A stretch of DNA of 64,000 nucleotides from JBGSUZ01 sp964404895. GTDB lineage: Bacteria; Bacillota; Clostridia; Peptostreptococcales; Acidaminobacteraceae. The stretch spans positions 139,669 to 203,668 of the forward strand of contig CAYOLV010000006.1 in assembly GCA_964404895.1 (NCBI GenBank). The letters run 5' to 3'. How positions within the stretch are numbered: position 1 is the first letter of the stretch; each line of letters opens with the position of its first letter. The notes under the pieces are model-generated. The model was not told the DNA's origin, made no database searches, and was given only the letters and a program-made list of their open reading frames with translations. The translations under genes and the position numbers were made by a program. Of the stretch, positions 50,481-60,226 are shown in pieces.

Positions 50481-51584
50481 ATGAAGTTCTCTTGTTCTCA
50501 ATCGGTATTAGCCAATGTGATTAATACTGTACAAAAAGCAGTCTCTACAAAATCGACCCATCCAATCCTAAAAGGTATTTTGATTGAAGCGCATGATAAA
50601 ACTGTTAAAATGACAGGTAATGATTTAAATATAGGCATTGAATGCTATTTCGAAGCACATATTGTGGAAGAAGGTTCTATCGTCGTTTCTTCCAGACTCT
50701 TTGGTGAGATTATTAGAAAGCTTCCTGACTCTGAAGTTCAAATTACTGTAGATGATCAAAATCAAGTTCATATCCATTGTGAAAAATCTAAATTCAATTT
50801 ATTAGGCCAGCCTTCAGCTGAGTTTCCCGAGTTGCCTGAACTAGGAAATACAGAAGTATGTGACTTAGATTGTGACCTTTTCAAAAATATGATTAGACAA
50901 ACCCTTTTTGCAACTTCACAAGATGAGACCCGCCCTATATTAACAGGCTGTCTCATCGAAATAGAAGAAGGTCAAATGACAATGGTCGCAATTGATGGTT
51001 ATCGATTAGCTCTTAGAAATGCGAAAGTAAATCCCAACGCTTCTGGCAGAGCGGTTATTCCTGGAAAAACCCTTTCCGAAGTTGGAAAAATCATTGCAGG
51101 CTTAACAGAGGAAGATGTCATTCGATTAGCTTTCACAGAAAAGCACATTCTATTCGAAGTAGGTGCAGTTAGAGTTATTTCAAGACTTTTGGAAGGTGAG
51201 TTCATTAAATATGGACAAATTATTCCAAAGGATAATAAGACAAAGGTCATCGTGAAGACTCATGAAATATTAGACAGTATTGAAAGAGCTTCTTTATTGG
51301 CAAGAGAAAGTAAAAACAGCTCTATCAAACTAAGTGTAAAAAATGATATAATGTCTATTACTTCCAACGTTGAAATTGGCAGTGCAGATGAAGAGGTCAC
51401 TATTGAATTAGATGGGCCTGAATTAGAAATCGGGTTTAATCCAAAATATTTGGTAGATGCATTAAAAGTCATGGACAGTGATGAGCTACACATGGAGTTT
51501 TCGACAAGCGTGAGCCCATGCATCATGAGACCTGCAGAACATACCAATTACACATACTTAGTATTACCTGTTAGAATGTCATAA
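50481..51584 (+). CDS. dnaN: DNA polymerase III beta subunit (sliding clamp)
   Basis: 367 residues in three similar clamp domains; KSTHPILKGILIEA, TRPILTGCLIEIEEG and AIDGYRLALR are typical, and the end reads TYLVLPVRMS. It forms the ring that tethers the polymerase to DNA. AGAGGAGG precedes the ATG. Confidence 0.97.
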   Translation: MKFSCSQSVLANVINTVQKAVSTKSTHPILKGILIEAHDKTVKMTGNDLNIGIECYFEAHIVEEGSIVVSSRLFGEIIRKLPDSEVQITVDDQNQVHIHCEKSKFNLLGQPSAEFPELPELGNTEVCDLDCDLFKNMIRQTLFATSQDETRPILTGCLIEIEEGQMTMVAIDGYRLALRNAKVNPNASGRAVIPGKTLSEVGKIIAGLTEEDVIRLAFTEKHILFEVGAVRVISRLLEGEFIKYGQIIPKDNKTKVIVKTHEILDSIERASLLARESKNSSIKLSVKNDIMSITSNVEIGSADEEVTIELDGPELEIGFNPKYLVDALKVMDSDELHMEFSTSVSPCIMRPAEHTNYTYLVLPVRMS

Positions 51585-51665
51585 CTATTGAACATAAATT
51601 AAGTCATAAGTCCTCCATAGTGAGGGCTTTGACCGTTTAATGAGAACCATTTTAGGAGGAATAAA

Positions 51666-51905
51666 ATGGAAATCAAAATTAAAACCGAGTTTATCAAATT
51701 GGATTCACTTCTAAAATTATCGCAAATTGCACCTTCTGGTGGCGTTGCAAAATTAATGATTGCTGAGGAAATGGTTCTCGTCAATGGAGAGCTTTGTACC
51801 ATGCGAGGCAAAAAAATTAGAAATGGCGATCAGATCACCATTAACTTATATAACGATGATGATGAAATAGAAGACGTCGTCGAAATAAAAGTCGTCGGAG
51901 AATAA
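51666..51905 (+). CDS. yaaA: S4-domain RNA-binding protein YaaA
   Basis: 79 residues with an S4 RNA-binding domain: FIKLDSLLKLSQIAPSGGVA, then MVLVNGELCTMRGKKIRNGD. It is found between dnaN and recF in many Firmicutes and has been linked to ribosome assembly. AGGAGG lies at normal spacing before the ATG. Confidence 0.93.
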   Translation: MEIKIKTEFIKLDSLLKLSQIAPSGGVAKLMIAEEMVLVNGELCTMRGKKIRNGDQITINLYNDDDEIEDVVEIKVVGE

Positions 51906-51925
51906 GCCCGATTGGAGGGTCATTC

Positions 51926-53035
51926 TTGAAGATCAAAGAAATTCACTTGAAAAACTATAGAAATTATGAGAATTGTCACGTAGAGTTGTCAGATTATCTA
52001 AATTTGATTATTGGTGATAATGGTCAAGGTAAGACCAACCTATTGGAGTCCATCTATGTTTGTGGTTTTGGAAAGTCGTTTAGAACTTCAAAAGATACGG
52101 AATGGATGAAAATCAATTCTCAATCCACAGCCATTTCAATTGAATATGAAAAAAATGGACGTACAACTAGGATAGATATCAGGCAGTTGAACAATCGTAA
52201 AAAAGAAGTCAAAATAAATGGCGTCCCAATCAGTAAAATGAGTGAACTGATTGGGCATCTAAATTTAGTATTATTTTCCCCAGAAGATTTGAAGTTGGTA
52301 AAAGAATCACCCAGTGAGCGGCGTAAATTTATTGACCGAGAAATGTCTCATATCAGCCCCGCGTATTATCACTTACTGATTTCTTATAATCGAACATTAG
52401 ATCAAAGAAACAGTTATTTGAAACAAATGCAATTCAAAAAAAGCTTCGACCTTGAATATATGGAGATATGGGACGAAAAATTATCAGATTTAGGCGCTCA
52501 GATTACCCTTAGAAGAATAGAATTCATTGAAAAGCTAGCCCAAATGAGTACGAATATTCACTCACAAGTGACAAATCACACAGAGCTTTTAGAAGTTAAG
52601 TATATTTCTTCACTTACATCAAAAAAAGCTTTAGAATATGATACAATATATAAAGAATTTTTAATGATTCTCAAACAAAATCACAAGAGAGATGTGGAAA
52701 GAGGATACACCACCCAAGGTCCTCACAGAGATGATTTAGGTCTTTCTGTAAATGGAAAAGATCTTAGGTCATATGGATCTCAGGGACAACAGAGAACAGC
52801 TGCTTTGTCTCTCAAACTATCAGAAATTGAAATCATACATAATGAACTAGGTGAGTATCCTATTTTATTATTAGACGATGTTATGTCAGAATTGGACTCA
52901 CATAGACAAAATTTTTTAATTAAAACTTTTGATAAAGTACAAACCATTGTCACTTCTACAGAAATAGGTCAATTGTATCAAGACCACTTAGAAGGCGGCA
53001 AACTATTCAGGATTTCAAATGGAAATATCCTGTAG
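51926..53035 (+). CDS. recF: DNA replication and repair protein RecF
   Basis: 369 residues of the SMC-like ABC ATPase fold: IHLKNYRNYE, Walker A IIGDNGQGKTNLLESIY, the signature GSQGQQRTAALSLKLSE and Walker B YPILLLDDVMSELD. It loads RecA at gaps with RecO and RecR. The start is TTG with GGAGGG seven bases ahead. Confidence 0.97.
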   Translation: MKIKEIHLKNYRNYENCHVELSDYLNLIIGDNGQGKTNLLESIYVCGFGKSFRTSKDTEWMKINSQSTAISIEYEKNGRTTRIDIRQLNNRKKEVKINGVPISKMSELIGHLNLVLFSPEDLKLVKESPSERRKFIDREMSHISPAYYHLLISYNRTLDQRNSYLKQMQFKKSFDLEYMEIWDEKLSDLGAQITLRRIEFIEKLAQMSTNIHSQVTNHTELLEVKYISSLTSKKALEYDTIYKEFLMILKQNHKRDVERGYTTQGPHRDDLGLSVNGKDLRSYGSQGQQRTAALSLKLSEIEIIHNELGEYPILLLDDVMSELDSHRQNFLIKTFDKVQTIVTSTEIGQLYQDHLEGGKLFRISNGNIL

Positions 53036-53058
53036 ACTAAATGTTCAGGAGGTCAAAC

Positions 53059-54966
53059 GTGACGGATAGAGTTAATGATGCTTATAATGCCGAACAAATA
53101 CAGGTATTAGAAGGTTTAGAAGCGGTCAGAAAAAGACCTGGTATGTATATTGGTTCAACCAGCGCTAGAGGTCTGCACCATCTCGTTTACGAAATTGTAG
53201 ACAATAGTATTGATGAAGCCTTAGCGGGCCATTGTAAAAACATCAATGTTATCATTGGCGCAGATAATACCATCAAAGTAACAGATGATGGCCGTGGTAT
53301 GCCTGTAGATCAACATCCAAAATTGAAAAAACCTGCAGTGGAAGTCATTCACACCGTTCTTCATGCCGGCGGTAAATTCGGCGGTGGCGGGTATAAGGTA
53401 TCGGGTGGACTTCACGGCGTAGGTGCTTCTGTCGTAAACGCCTTATCAGAATGGATGATTGTACAAGTTAAAAGAGATGGTAAAATATATCAAATTGAAT
53501 TCAATAGAGGTAAAACCGTCGGCGAAATGCAAATCATCGGTGAAACAGACGAAAGAGGGTCTGAAACCGTCTTTAAGCCAGACTTCCAAATATTTGAGGA
53601 ACTTATTTTTGACTATCAAACTTTAGAGCATCGTTTAAAAGAGTTGGCTTTCCTCAACAAGGGCATCCGAATTTCTTTAACCGATGAAAGGGAAGATTCC
53701 AAGAAAAAAGCCTTTTTCTTTTACGAAGGTGGAATTAGAGAGTTTGTAGGCTATTTGAATAAAAACAGAACCCCAATTCATGATACAATTTTATATTGTG
53801 AAACTGTGGTTGACGGCAATGCAGTTGAAATTTCTATGCAATATACCGATGGATACTCGGAGAACCTTTATACATTTGCAAATAACATCAGTACCCATGA
53901 AGGTGGAACTCATTTAAGCGGATTCAAATCTGCCCTCACTAGAGTGGTCAACGATTATGCTAGAAAGAAAGCAGCCTTAAAAGAAAAAGACGAAAACCTT
54001 ACTGGAGAAGATATTAGAGAAGGTTTAACAGCTATTATTTCTCTTAAATTATCAGATCCTCAATTTGAAGGTCAAACAAAAACAAAATTAGGAAATAGTG
54101 AAATAAGAGGAATTACAGAGTCTGTTGCCAGTGAGATGATCAGTAATTTCTTGGAAGAAAATCCTGCCGAAGCTAAAATTATTATTGAAAAATGTATCAG
54201 AGCTTCAAGAGCCAGAGAAGCAGCTCGAAAAGCCCGAGAGATGACCAGGAGAAAAGGTCTTCTGGACGGCATGACATTGCCCGGGAAATTAGCAGACTGT
54301 GCCGACAAAAATCCTGCCAATACAGAAATCTATATTGTCGAAGGGGATTCGGCGGGCGGTTCCGCAAAAATGGGAAGAGATAGAGCAACACAAGCGATAC
54401 TCCCACTTAGAGGTAAAATTATTAACGTTGAAAAAGCTAACTTTACAAGACTTTTCAATTCATCAGAAATCAGAGCGATGATTACAGCCTTTGGATGTGG
54501 TATTGGCGAAGAATTTGACGTTGAAAAACTCAGATACCATAAAATTGTCATCATGACCGATGCCGACGTAGACGGTGCTCACATCAGAACCCTCTTATTG
54601 ACTTTCTTCTTCAGATACATGAGACCGTTGATTGACGAAGGTTACGTCTATATTGCACAGCCACCACTCTACAAATTTAAGAAAGGTCAAAAAGAAATGT
54701 ATGCTTATTCAGATGCAGAACTTCAGACTTTTATTGAAGAGCATGGCAAAGGGGATATTCAAAGATACAAAGGTCTTGGTGAAATGAACCATGATCAATT
54801 ATGGGAAACCACTATGGATCCAGCTACGAGAACAATTATTCAAGTTGCTATAGATGATGCAGTAGAAGCGGATTTAATATTCTCCGTCCTTATGGGTGAG
54901 AAGGTAGAGCCGAGAAAAGAATTTATCGAAGAAAATGCCAAGTATGTTACAAATCTGGATGTTTAG
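53059..54966 (+). CDS. gyrB: DNA gyrase subunit B
   Basis: About 635 residues. The GHKL ATPase domain includes VRKRPGMYIGSTSARGLHHL and VDNSIDEA, and the Toprim domain includes IVEGDSAGGSAKMGRD and DADVDGAHIRTLLLTFF. The C terminus has GEMNHDQLWETTMDP. It supplies the ATPase and metal-binding parts of gyrase. I start at GTG 53059, with AGGAGG six bases ahead; the in-frame ATG at 53041 lies ahead of that site. Confidence 0.97.
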   Translation: MTDRVNDAYNAEQIQVLEGLEAVRKRPGMYIGSTSARGLHHLVYEIVDNSIDEALAGHCKNINVIIGADNTIKVTDDGRGMPVDQHPKLKKPAVEVIHTVLHAGGKFGGGGYKVSGGLHGVGASVVNALSEWMIVQVKRDGKIYQIEFNRGKTVGEMQIIGETDERGSETVFKPDFQIFEELIFDYQTLEHRLKELAFLNKGIRISLTDEREDSKKKAFFFYEGGIREFVGYLNKNRTPIHDTILYCETVVDGNAVEISMQYTDGYSENLYTFANNISTHEGGTHLSGFKSALTRVVNDYARKKAALKEKDENLTGEDIREGLTAIISLKLSDPQFEGQTKTKLGNSEIRGITESVASEMISNFLEENPAEAKIIIEKCIRASRAREAARKAREMTRRKGLLDGMTLPGKLADCADKNPANTEIYIVEGDSAGGSAKMGRDRATQAILPLRGKIINVEKANFTRLFNSSEIRAMITAFGCGIGEEFDVEKLRYHKIVIMTDADVDGAHIRTLLLTFFFRYMRPLIDEGYVYIAQPPLYKFKKGQKEMYAYSDAELQTFIEEHGKGDIQRYKGLGEMNHDQLWETTMDPATRTIIQVAIDDAVEADLIFSVLMGEKVEPRKEFIEENAKYVTNLDV

Positions 54967-54978
54967 AGGTGCTAATCA

Positions 54979-57453
54979 ATGGAAAACAACAATGGAAAGG
55001 TAGTCATAAGAGATATATGTAAAGAGATGAAAACCTCTTATATCGACTACGCAATGAGTGTCATTGTCAGCAGAGCACTGCCGGATGTCCGGGATGGACT
55101 TAAACCCGTTCACCGACGTATTCTTTATGCAATGAATGAATTAAATCTTTACCCTGAAAAACAACATAGAAAATCAGTAAGAGTCGTCGGCGACGTTCTC
55201 GGTAAATACCATCCACACGGAGATTCATCAGTTTACAATGCCATGGTTCGTATGGCCCAGGACTTCTCTATGAGATATATGCTCGTAGACGGTCACGGTA
55301 ACTTCGGTTCAATCGATGGTGATTCACCTGCTGCAATGCGTTATACGGAAGCTAAAATGGCCAAAATGGCTATGGATCTTCTGAAAGATATTGATAAAGA
55401 AACAGTAGAATTTATTCCAAACTTTGATGAAACTCTTAAAGAACCAACTGTTTTACCTTCAAGATTCCCAAATCTTTTAGTCAATGGTTCTAATGGTATT
55501 GCAGTTGGTATGGCCACTTCTATTCCTCCTCACAACTTATGTGAAATTGTAGATGCTGTGGTCAAAATGATTGATGATCCAGAATGTGATATTGAAGATT
55601 TAATTGAGATTGTTAAAGGACCAGACTTCCCAACAGGCGCAGAAATTATGGGAACTGAAGGGGTTAAAAGAGCTTATAGAACGGGAAGAGGTAAAGCAGT
55701 CAACCGCGCGAAAGCTGAGATTGAAGATAACGGCAAAGGCAAACAGTCTATTATTATTACTGAAGTGCCTTACCAAGTCAATAAATCTAAATTGCTAGAA
55801 GATATTGCTCAGTTGGTTAGAGATAAAAAAATAGACGGCATCACCGATCTAAGAGATGAGAGTAACCGCGAAGGAATTCGTGTAGTTATTGAATTAAGAA
55901 GAGATGCCAACTCCAGTATTGTCCTCAATCAATTATACAAACACACTCAACTTCAAAATACTTTTGGAATAATCATGATTTCTTTAGTTGAGGGTATTCC
56001 AAGAGTACTCAATCTTTATGAAATGCTTTCTTATTACCTCAAGCATCAGAAAGATGTTGAGACAAGACGTGTTAAATATGATTTAAGAAAAGCTCAAGAA
56101 AGAGCTCATATCTTAGAAGGATTGATTATCGCCTTAGACAATATTGACGAAATAGTTGAACTCATAAAGGCAGCAGCTAGCCCTGCAGAAGCAAAAATCA
56201 AATTAATTGAACGTTTTGGTTTGTCAGAAATTCAAGCTCAAGCTATTTTAGAAATGAGACTCCAAAGGCTGACAGGTCTTGAAAGAGATAAAATTGAAAA
56301 CGAGTATAAAGAGTTAATGGTTTTAATCACTGAACTTCAAGCTATATTAGCTGATGAACAACTACTGATGGACATCATCAGAGCTGATCTTCTCCGCATA
56401 AAAGAAAAATATGGTGATCCAAGAAGAACAGAAATGAAAATCAACTTCGATGAACTGGATATCGAAGACTTGATTGAAGAAGAGGATGTCGTCATTACAT
56501 TGACCCATCACAACTATATCAAACGTGTACCCGCCAATACCTATACAGCTCAAAAAAGAGGCGGCAGAGGTAAAATGGGTGTTACGACTAAAGAAGAAGA
56601 TTTTGTAGAAAATATTTATACCACATCTACTCATGACTATTTATTATTCTTTACCAATTTTGGAAAAGTATATAGATTGAAAGCTTATCAAATCCCAGAA
56701 GGCAGCAGAACTTCAAGAGGAACTGCGGTTGTTAATTTGATTCAGCTTGAGCCAAATGAAACAGTGTCGGGCGTTATTCCAATCAAAGCTTTCAACACAG
56801 GATACCTCCTCTTCATGACAAAAGCTGGTGTTGTCAAGAAAACAGCATTGAATAAGTTCGACAGTTCGAGAAAATCAGGTTTGATAGCTATCAACTTAAA
56901 TCCTGATGACGAATTAATGAGCGTTCGTGAGACCACAGGAGACGACGAGGTCATCATTGTAACCACTAAGGGTATGTCTATTCGTTTCAATGAAGATGAT
57001 GTCAGAGAGATGGGTAGAACCGCTACAGGGGTAAGAGGGATTCTCTTAGACCCAGATGATAGCGTAGTCTGTATGGAAATCATTAGAGATGACGGTAAAC
57101 TTCTGGTCATCAGCGAAAATGGATTTGGAAAGCGAACTGAGCTTGACGAATATCGTACACAAACCAGAGGTGGTAAAGGAATCAAAACTTATAACATTGC
57201 CAATAAAACAGGGAATGTTATCAGTGCCCGCGTCGTCAAGGACGACGAAGAAATTATGATTATCAACAACCAAGGCATTTTGATTCGAATCAAAGTTGCA
57301 GATATTTCTACAATGGGAAGATCGACAAGTGGTGTTATGTTGATGAAGACAGATAGTGAAACAGTGGTAACTTCTACTGCTAGAATTGCAGAAAGATTCG
57401 AAGAAGAAGAGGAAGTTTCAGAAGAAGATTCAAATAATGATATTGTTGAATAA
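54979..57453 (+). CDS. gyrA: DNA gyrase subunit A
   Basis: 824 residues. The breakage-reunion domain starts with SYIDYAMSVIVSRALPDVRD, holds the active tyrosine in AAMRYTEA, and is followed by a C-terminal beta-pinwheel with the GyrA box QKRGGRG. In the quinolone-resistance region (HPHGDSSVYNAM) the residue matching E. coli Asp87 is Asn. An acidic tail ends the protein. It lies 12 bases after gyrB. Confidence 0.97.
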   Translation: MENNNGKVVIRDICKEMKTSYIDYAMSVIVSRALPDVRDGLKPVHRRILYAMNELNLYPEKQHRKSVRVVGDVLGKYHPHGDSSVYNAMVRMAQDFSMRYMLVDGHGNFGSIDGDSPAAMRYTEAKMAKMAMDLLKDIDKETVEFIPNFDETLKEPTVLPSRFPNLLVNGSNGIAVGMATSIPPHNLCEIVDAVVKMIDDPECDIEDLIEIVKGPDFPTGAEIMGTEGVKRAYRTGRGKAVNRAKAEIEDNGKGKQSIIITEVPYQVNKSKLLEDIAQLVRDKKIDGITDLRDESNREGIRVVIELRRDANSSIVLNQLYKHTQLQNTFGIIMISLVEGIPRVLNLYEMLSYYLKHQKDVETRRVKYDLRKAQERAHILEGLIIALDNIDEIVELIKAAASPAEAKIKLIERFGLSEIQAQAILEMRLQRLTGLERDKIENEYKELMVLITELQAILADEQLLMDIIRADLLRIKEKYGDPRRTEMKINFDELDIEDLIEEEDVVITLTHHNYIKRVPANTYTAQKRGGRGKMGVTTKEEDFVENIYTTSTHDYLLFFTNFGKVYRLKAYQIPEGSRTSRGTAVVNLIQLEPNETVSGVIPIKAFNTGYLLFMTKAGVVKKTALNKFDSSRKSGLIAINLNPDDELMSVRETTGDDEVIIVTTKGMSIRFNEDDVREMGRTATGVRGILLDPDDSVVCMEIIRDDGKLLVISENGFGKRTELDEYRTQTRGGKGIKTYNIANKTGNVISARVVKDDEEIMIINNQGILIRIKVADISTMGRSTSGVMLMKTDSETVVTSTARIAERFEEEEEVSEEDSNNDIVE

Positions 57454-57472
57454 ATGTTTAAAATAAAAAAAA

Positions 57473-57500
57473 GAGGCTATATATGAACTATAGCCCCCTT
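57473..57500. terminator. First hairpin after gyrA
   Basis: GGCTATA (57475-57481 area) pairs with TATAGCC (57489-57495), flanked by an A run before and a short T run after, so it may act in both directions. Confidence 0.55.
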
Positions 57501-57518
57501 TAAAATATTTGAAACTTG

Positions 57519-57546
57519 AAGAGTCCCTCAGGGACTCTCTTTTTTT
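57519..57546 (+). terminator. Rho-independent terminator of gyrBA
   Basis: AGAGTCCC-TCA-GGGACTCT is followed by CTTTTTTT. It closes the dnaA-side operon and lies against the converging gene at 57550. Confidence 0.9.
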
Positions 57547-57549
57547 GCC

Positions 57550-59178
57550 TTAAACTAAAATGTAGTAAGGTGTATAGAGCATTGTAAAGAAGATGATATC
57601 TATCAGATTGAAGATAAGGTATTTCATGAGGTAATGTGTTTTAGGATTTTTCTTTTCATAGTCATACAAACAGTAAAGGGCGACAGCTGTAAACAAAGCG
57701 CCCCAGCCAAAGAGTTTCAGTGGACTGTTTAAAAATCCTGGTAAGTTATTAAAAATTTCTGGAGATTTAAAAATGTGGTTGATCATAAAATAGTTTTTGA
57801 CCACAACATGAATCGCAATTGAAAGAGCCAGGAGTTTATTTCCATTTCTTTCAGACCAAGTTAACCAGAACATAGAAATTAGAACGACTACAAAGAGGAC
57901 AGGAGTCAATACATAAGCTTCGACAACCAATCCAATATAAGACAATGGTAAAAACGTAGTCAATACTGTCATCAAAAGATTAGTATTTTCAGATAAACTT
58001 GAATGTTGACTTTTTTCAATCAAGTAAGGATCATTTGAACTCAACATAATTTTGCCAATGCCATTATTGATTTGAAGGAAAGTTAAGTAATAAAAATCAC
58101 CTATACGATGCATCTGAGGCGCCATAGTTGGTGTCGTACTTTTTGTCAGTGAAAGAACCTGATCCATACTTTCATCCAAAGTCACTAAATTTTGAAAAGA
58201 ACCTTCAGAACCAATTTCTACACGACCAATATTGGTTTTAGTGGAGATAATCAATTTAGTTTGATTGTCTTTTTCATAAAAAGTAGGCTGCAGAGAATAA
58301 GTATAAGAGGAGAAATATTGAGAAGTTACATTTTTAGGATCTGATAATTTTGAACTGATGTAATAGCACATATTAACGCCAGACTTTTTATCTGTATTGA
58401 CTGACAAGGCTTGAATTTTGTCATCAGAAATATCTAAACTTAATTCATGGGGTGTAATAGAACCCCCCGCACCAAATATGAAATAAGGTTTGTAATCTAA
58501 GAGTGTATTAAATTGCTTATCGAGGTGTTTGAGATTTAAATAGTATTCGCCATCGATATACTCGGTATAAGCAATCCAATGTGTTCCATCTTTAGGATCT
58601 TGCTCATAAGCTAAAGTTTCTAAGTACTTTGGTTTATCCAGCACCCATGTTTTCTTTGCATTTGAAATTTTTAAATTTTCTTCGGTTGCATAGAGTATAA
58701 AATCTCTGTTTAGTGCTAGGGATCTAGTTTCTTCAATAACTTCACTCTTTTCAAGGACAGCTTTCTTAAGTTTTAAATCGATTTGGATGAGGTTCCAAGT
58801 TCGGTTGGGTTCAGTATAACTATTAACGATTAAAAAATCACCTTCAAAATAGGCATAAATTTGATCAAAAGATTTAAATTCTGGTAGAGTAAATTCATCG
58901 AGTAACTCTGTTTTGGTGTTAAAAGTACTAATTTTTAAACCTTTTTCGTCCGTTGAAACCACATACAGATTGTTATTGTCAGTTAGACTAAAATAATGGT
59001 CCGCGTAGTAATCTTTGTAATTTGAGCCTACGCCGACTTGATTTAAATTGATTCCTCGACTAAAACCGCTGTCAGGAAGAGCCATAAAGTCTGTTTTAAG
59101 GACTAAAAATAACAAATAGACTAAAAAAAGAATTGAGATAGTAAAAGTTGATTTCCAACTGATGAGTTTTTTGAGCAT
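57550..59178 (-). CDS. Large membrane protein of unknown function
   Basis: I do not recognise the family. About 542 residues. One N-terminal helix (FTISILFLVYLLFLVL), a region of roughly 370 residues rich in beta strands with repeated short units (NLYVVSTDEKGLKISTFN, FLIVNSYTEPNRTWNL), possibly a propeller outside the cell, then four or five helices at the C terminus (TVLTTFLPLSYIGLVVEAYV, LFTAVALYCLYDY). I use the ATG at 59178 with AAGGTG eight bases ahead. It stands alone between the gyrA terminator and the rsbV promoter region. Confidence 0.7.
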   Translation of the reverse strand: MLKKLISWKSTFTISILFLVYLLFLVLKTDFMALPDSGFSRGINLNQVGVGSNYKDYYADHYFSLTDNNNLYVVSTDEKGLKISTFNTKTELLDEFTLPEFKSFDQIYAYFEGDFLIVNSYTEPNRTWNLIQIDLKLKKAVLEKSEVIEETRSLALNRDFILYATEENLKISNAKKTWVLDKPKYLETLAYEQDPKDGTHWIAYTEYIDGEYYLNLKHLDKQFNTLLDYKPYFIFGAGGSITPHELSLDISDDKIQALSVNTDKKSGVNMCYYISSKLSDPKNVTSQYFSSYTYSLQPTFYEKDNQTKLIISTKTNIGRVEIGSEGSFQNLVTLDESMDQVLSLTKSTTPTMAPQMHRIGDFYYLTFLQINNGIGKIMLSSNDPYLIEKSQHSSLSENTNLLMTVLTTFLPLSYIGLVVEAYVLTPVLFVVVLISMFWLTWSERNGNKLLALSIAIHVVVKNYFMINHIFKSPEIFNNLPGFLNSPLKLFGWGALFTAVALYCLYDYEKKNPKTHYLMKYLIFNLIDIIFFTMLYTPYYILV

Positions 59179-59290
59179 TTTGACATCACCTTCCGTGTTC
59201 ATAATAAATAAATTATAACATATCAAAAAATTTACACAATTCAAACTATTCTAAAAAACAAGTCGCTTTTCCTCCTAAATAAGATATAAT

Positions 59291-59319
59291 TTGAAATAGT
59301 AAATAGGAATAGTTATAAT
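59291..59319 (+). promoter_or_regulatory. Sigma-A-type promoter of rsbV-rsbW-sigB
   Basis: TTGAAA and TATAAT are exactly 17 bases apart, about 90 bases before the rsbV ATG. Confidence 0.7.
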
Positions 59320-59331
59320 TAGAAGTAGAAA

Positions 59332-59379
59332 GTGTTTTTAATAAACGTGATTAGAACTTGTTAATCAGGGTAAAAACAC
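59332..59379 (+). repeat. Composite inverted repeat in the rsbV leader
   Basis: GTGTTTTTA (59332-59340) pairs with TAAAAACAC (59371-59379), and inside it TGATTA (59348-59353) pairs with TAATCA (59362-59367). GGGTAA (59368-59373) overlaps its right side. It could be an RNA hairpin in the leader or an operator. Confidence 0.65.
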
Positions 59380-59410
59380 AAAGCTTTTATTTATTTAAGG
59401 AGGGGCATTA

Positions 59411-59725
59411 ATGTCTTTAGAGATCAGTAAACGGTTTGATGAAGAAAAATCAATCTGGGACATACAGCTCGTAGGTGATGTTGACATTCAATCAAGTAAT
59501 CTTTTGAAAGAAGAAATCAACGGCATGCTCAATGAAGTTGAAACAGATTTGATGATTGATTGCGCAAGTTTATCCTACATCGACAGTACAGGGTTAGGGG
59601 TATTGATAGGTGTATTGAAAAGGGTTAAAAATGTGGAAAAGGACATCACCATCGTTAATGCACAAAATAACATTAAAAAACTTTTAGGAATTACGGGCTT
59701 GGATAAAATCTTCAGAATTAGGTAA
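59411..59725 (+). CDS. rsbV: Anti-sigma factor antagonist (RsbV/SpoIIAA-like STAS protein)
   Basis: 104 residues of the STAS fold. The conserved phosphorylation site is in SYIDSTGLGVLIG (serine before TGLG). When unphosphorylated such proteins bind the anti-sigma kinase and free the sigma factor. AAGGAGGGG precedes the ATG. It heads a three-gene operon with the kinase and a sigma-B/F-type factor; RsbV and SpoIIAA cannot be told apart by sequence alone, and the downstream sigma resembles SigB. Confidence 0.88.
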   Translation: MSLEISKRFDEEKSIWDIQLVGDVDIQSSNLLKEEINGMLNEVETDLMIDCASLSYIDSTGLGVLIGVLKRVKNVEKDITIVNAQNNIKKLLGITGLDKIFRIR

Positions 59726-59757
59726 CATTATTTTATGGATAAAAAGGTGGATATTAT

Positions 59758-60156
59758 ATGTTGGATCAGGTATCAATCTCATTGCCATGTAAATCAGAGT
59801 ATGTGAGCATATCAAGATTATCATCATCAGTGATTGCTAGCCAAATGGGATTTGACATTGAAGCAATCGAGGATATAAAAGTCGCAGTTGGGGAAGCTTG
59901 CAATAACGCGATTATACACAGCCATTGCGATAGAACTTTTGATATCACATTTAAAGTAATGGAACAAGCTTTCATTTGTGAAGTTTCTGACTGTGGAAAT
60001 GGATTTGACTTAGAAGGGTACACCGAACCAGATTTGGAAGACCCTCAAGGTAACGGACTCGGTATTTTTATAATGAAATCACTTATGGATGAAGTGACTG
60101 TGGACACATTGCCTGGAAAAGGCACTAAAATTGTTCTTAAAAAGCATTTAGAGTAG
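59758..60156 (+). CDS. rsbW: Anti-sigma factor serine kinase (RsbW/SpoIIAB-like)
   Basis: 132 residues of the GHKL fold: an N box GEACNNAIIHS, the G1 box VSDCGNGFD and the G2 box GNGLGIFIMKSLMDEV. It binds and silences the sigma factor and phosphorylates RsbV. It is shorter than Bacillus RsbW. It lies 32 bases after rsbV. Confidence 0.88.
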   Translation: MLDQVSISLPCKSEYVSISRLSSSVIASQMGFDIEAIEDIKVAVGEACNNAIIHSHCDRTFDITFKVMEQAFICEVSDCGNGFDLEGYTEPDLEDPQGNGLGIFIMKSLMDEVTVDTLPGKGTKIVLKKHLE

Positions 60157-60226
60157 AAATAAATAGAATGAAATATTATTTTAGAGAGAGAGATCATACT
60201 ATTGATCCTATTAGGGGCTGATTTTT

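Noticed and set aside
56742..57185. 147-codon serine-rich open frame on the minus strand
   Set aside because: It lies within gyrA on the other strand and shows the composition of an antisense frame.
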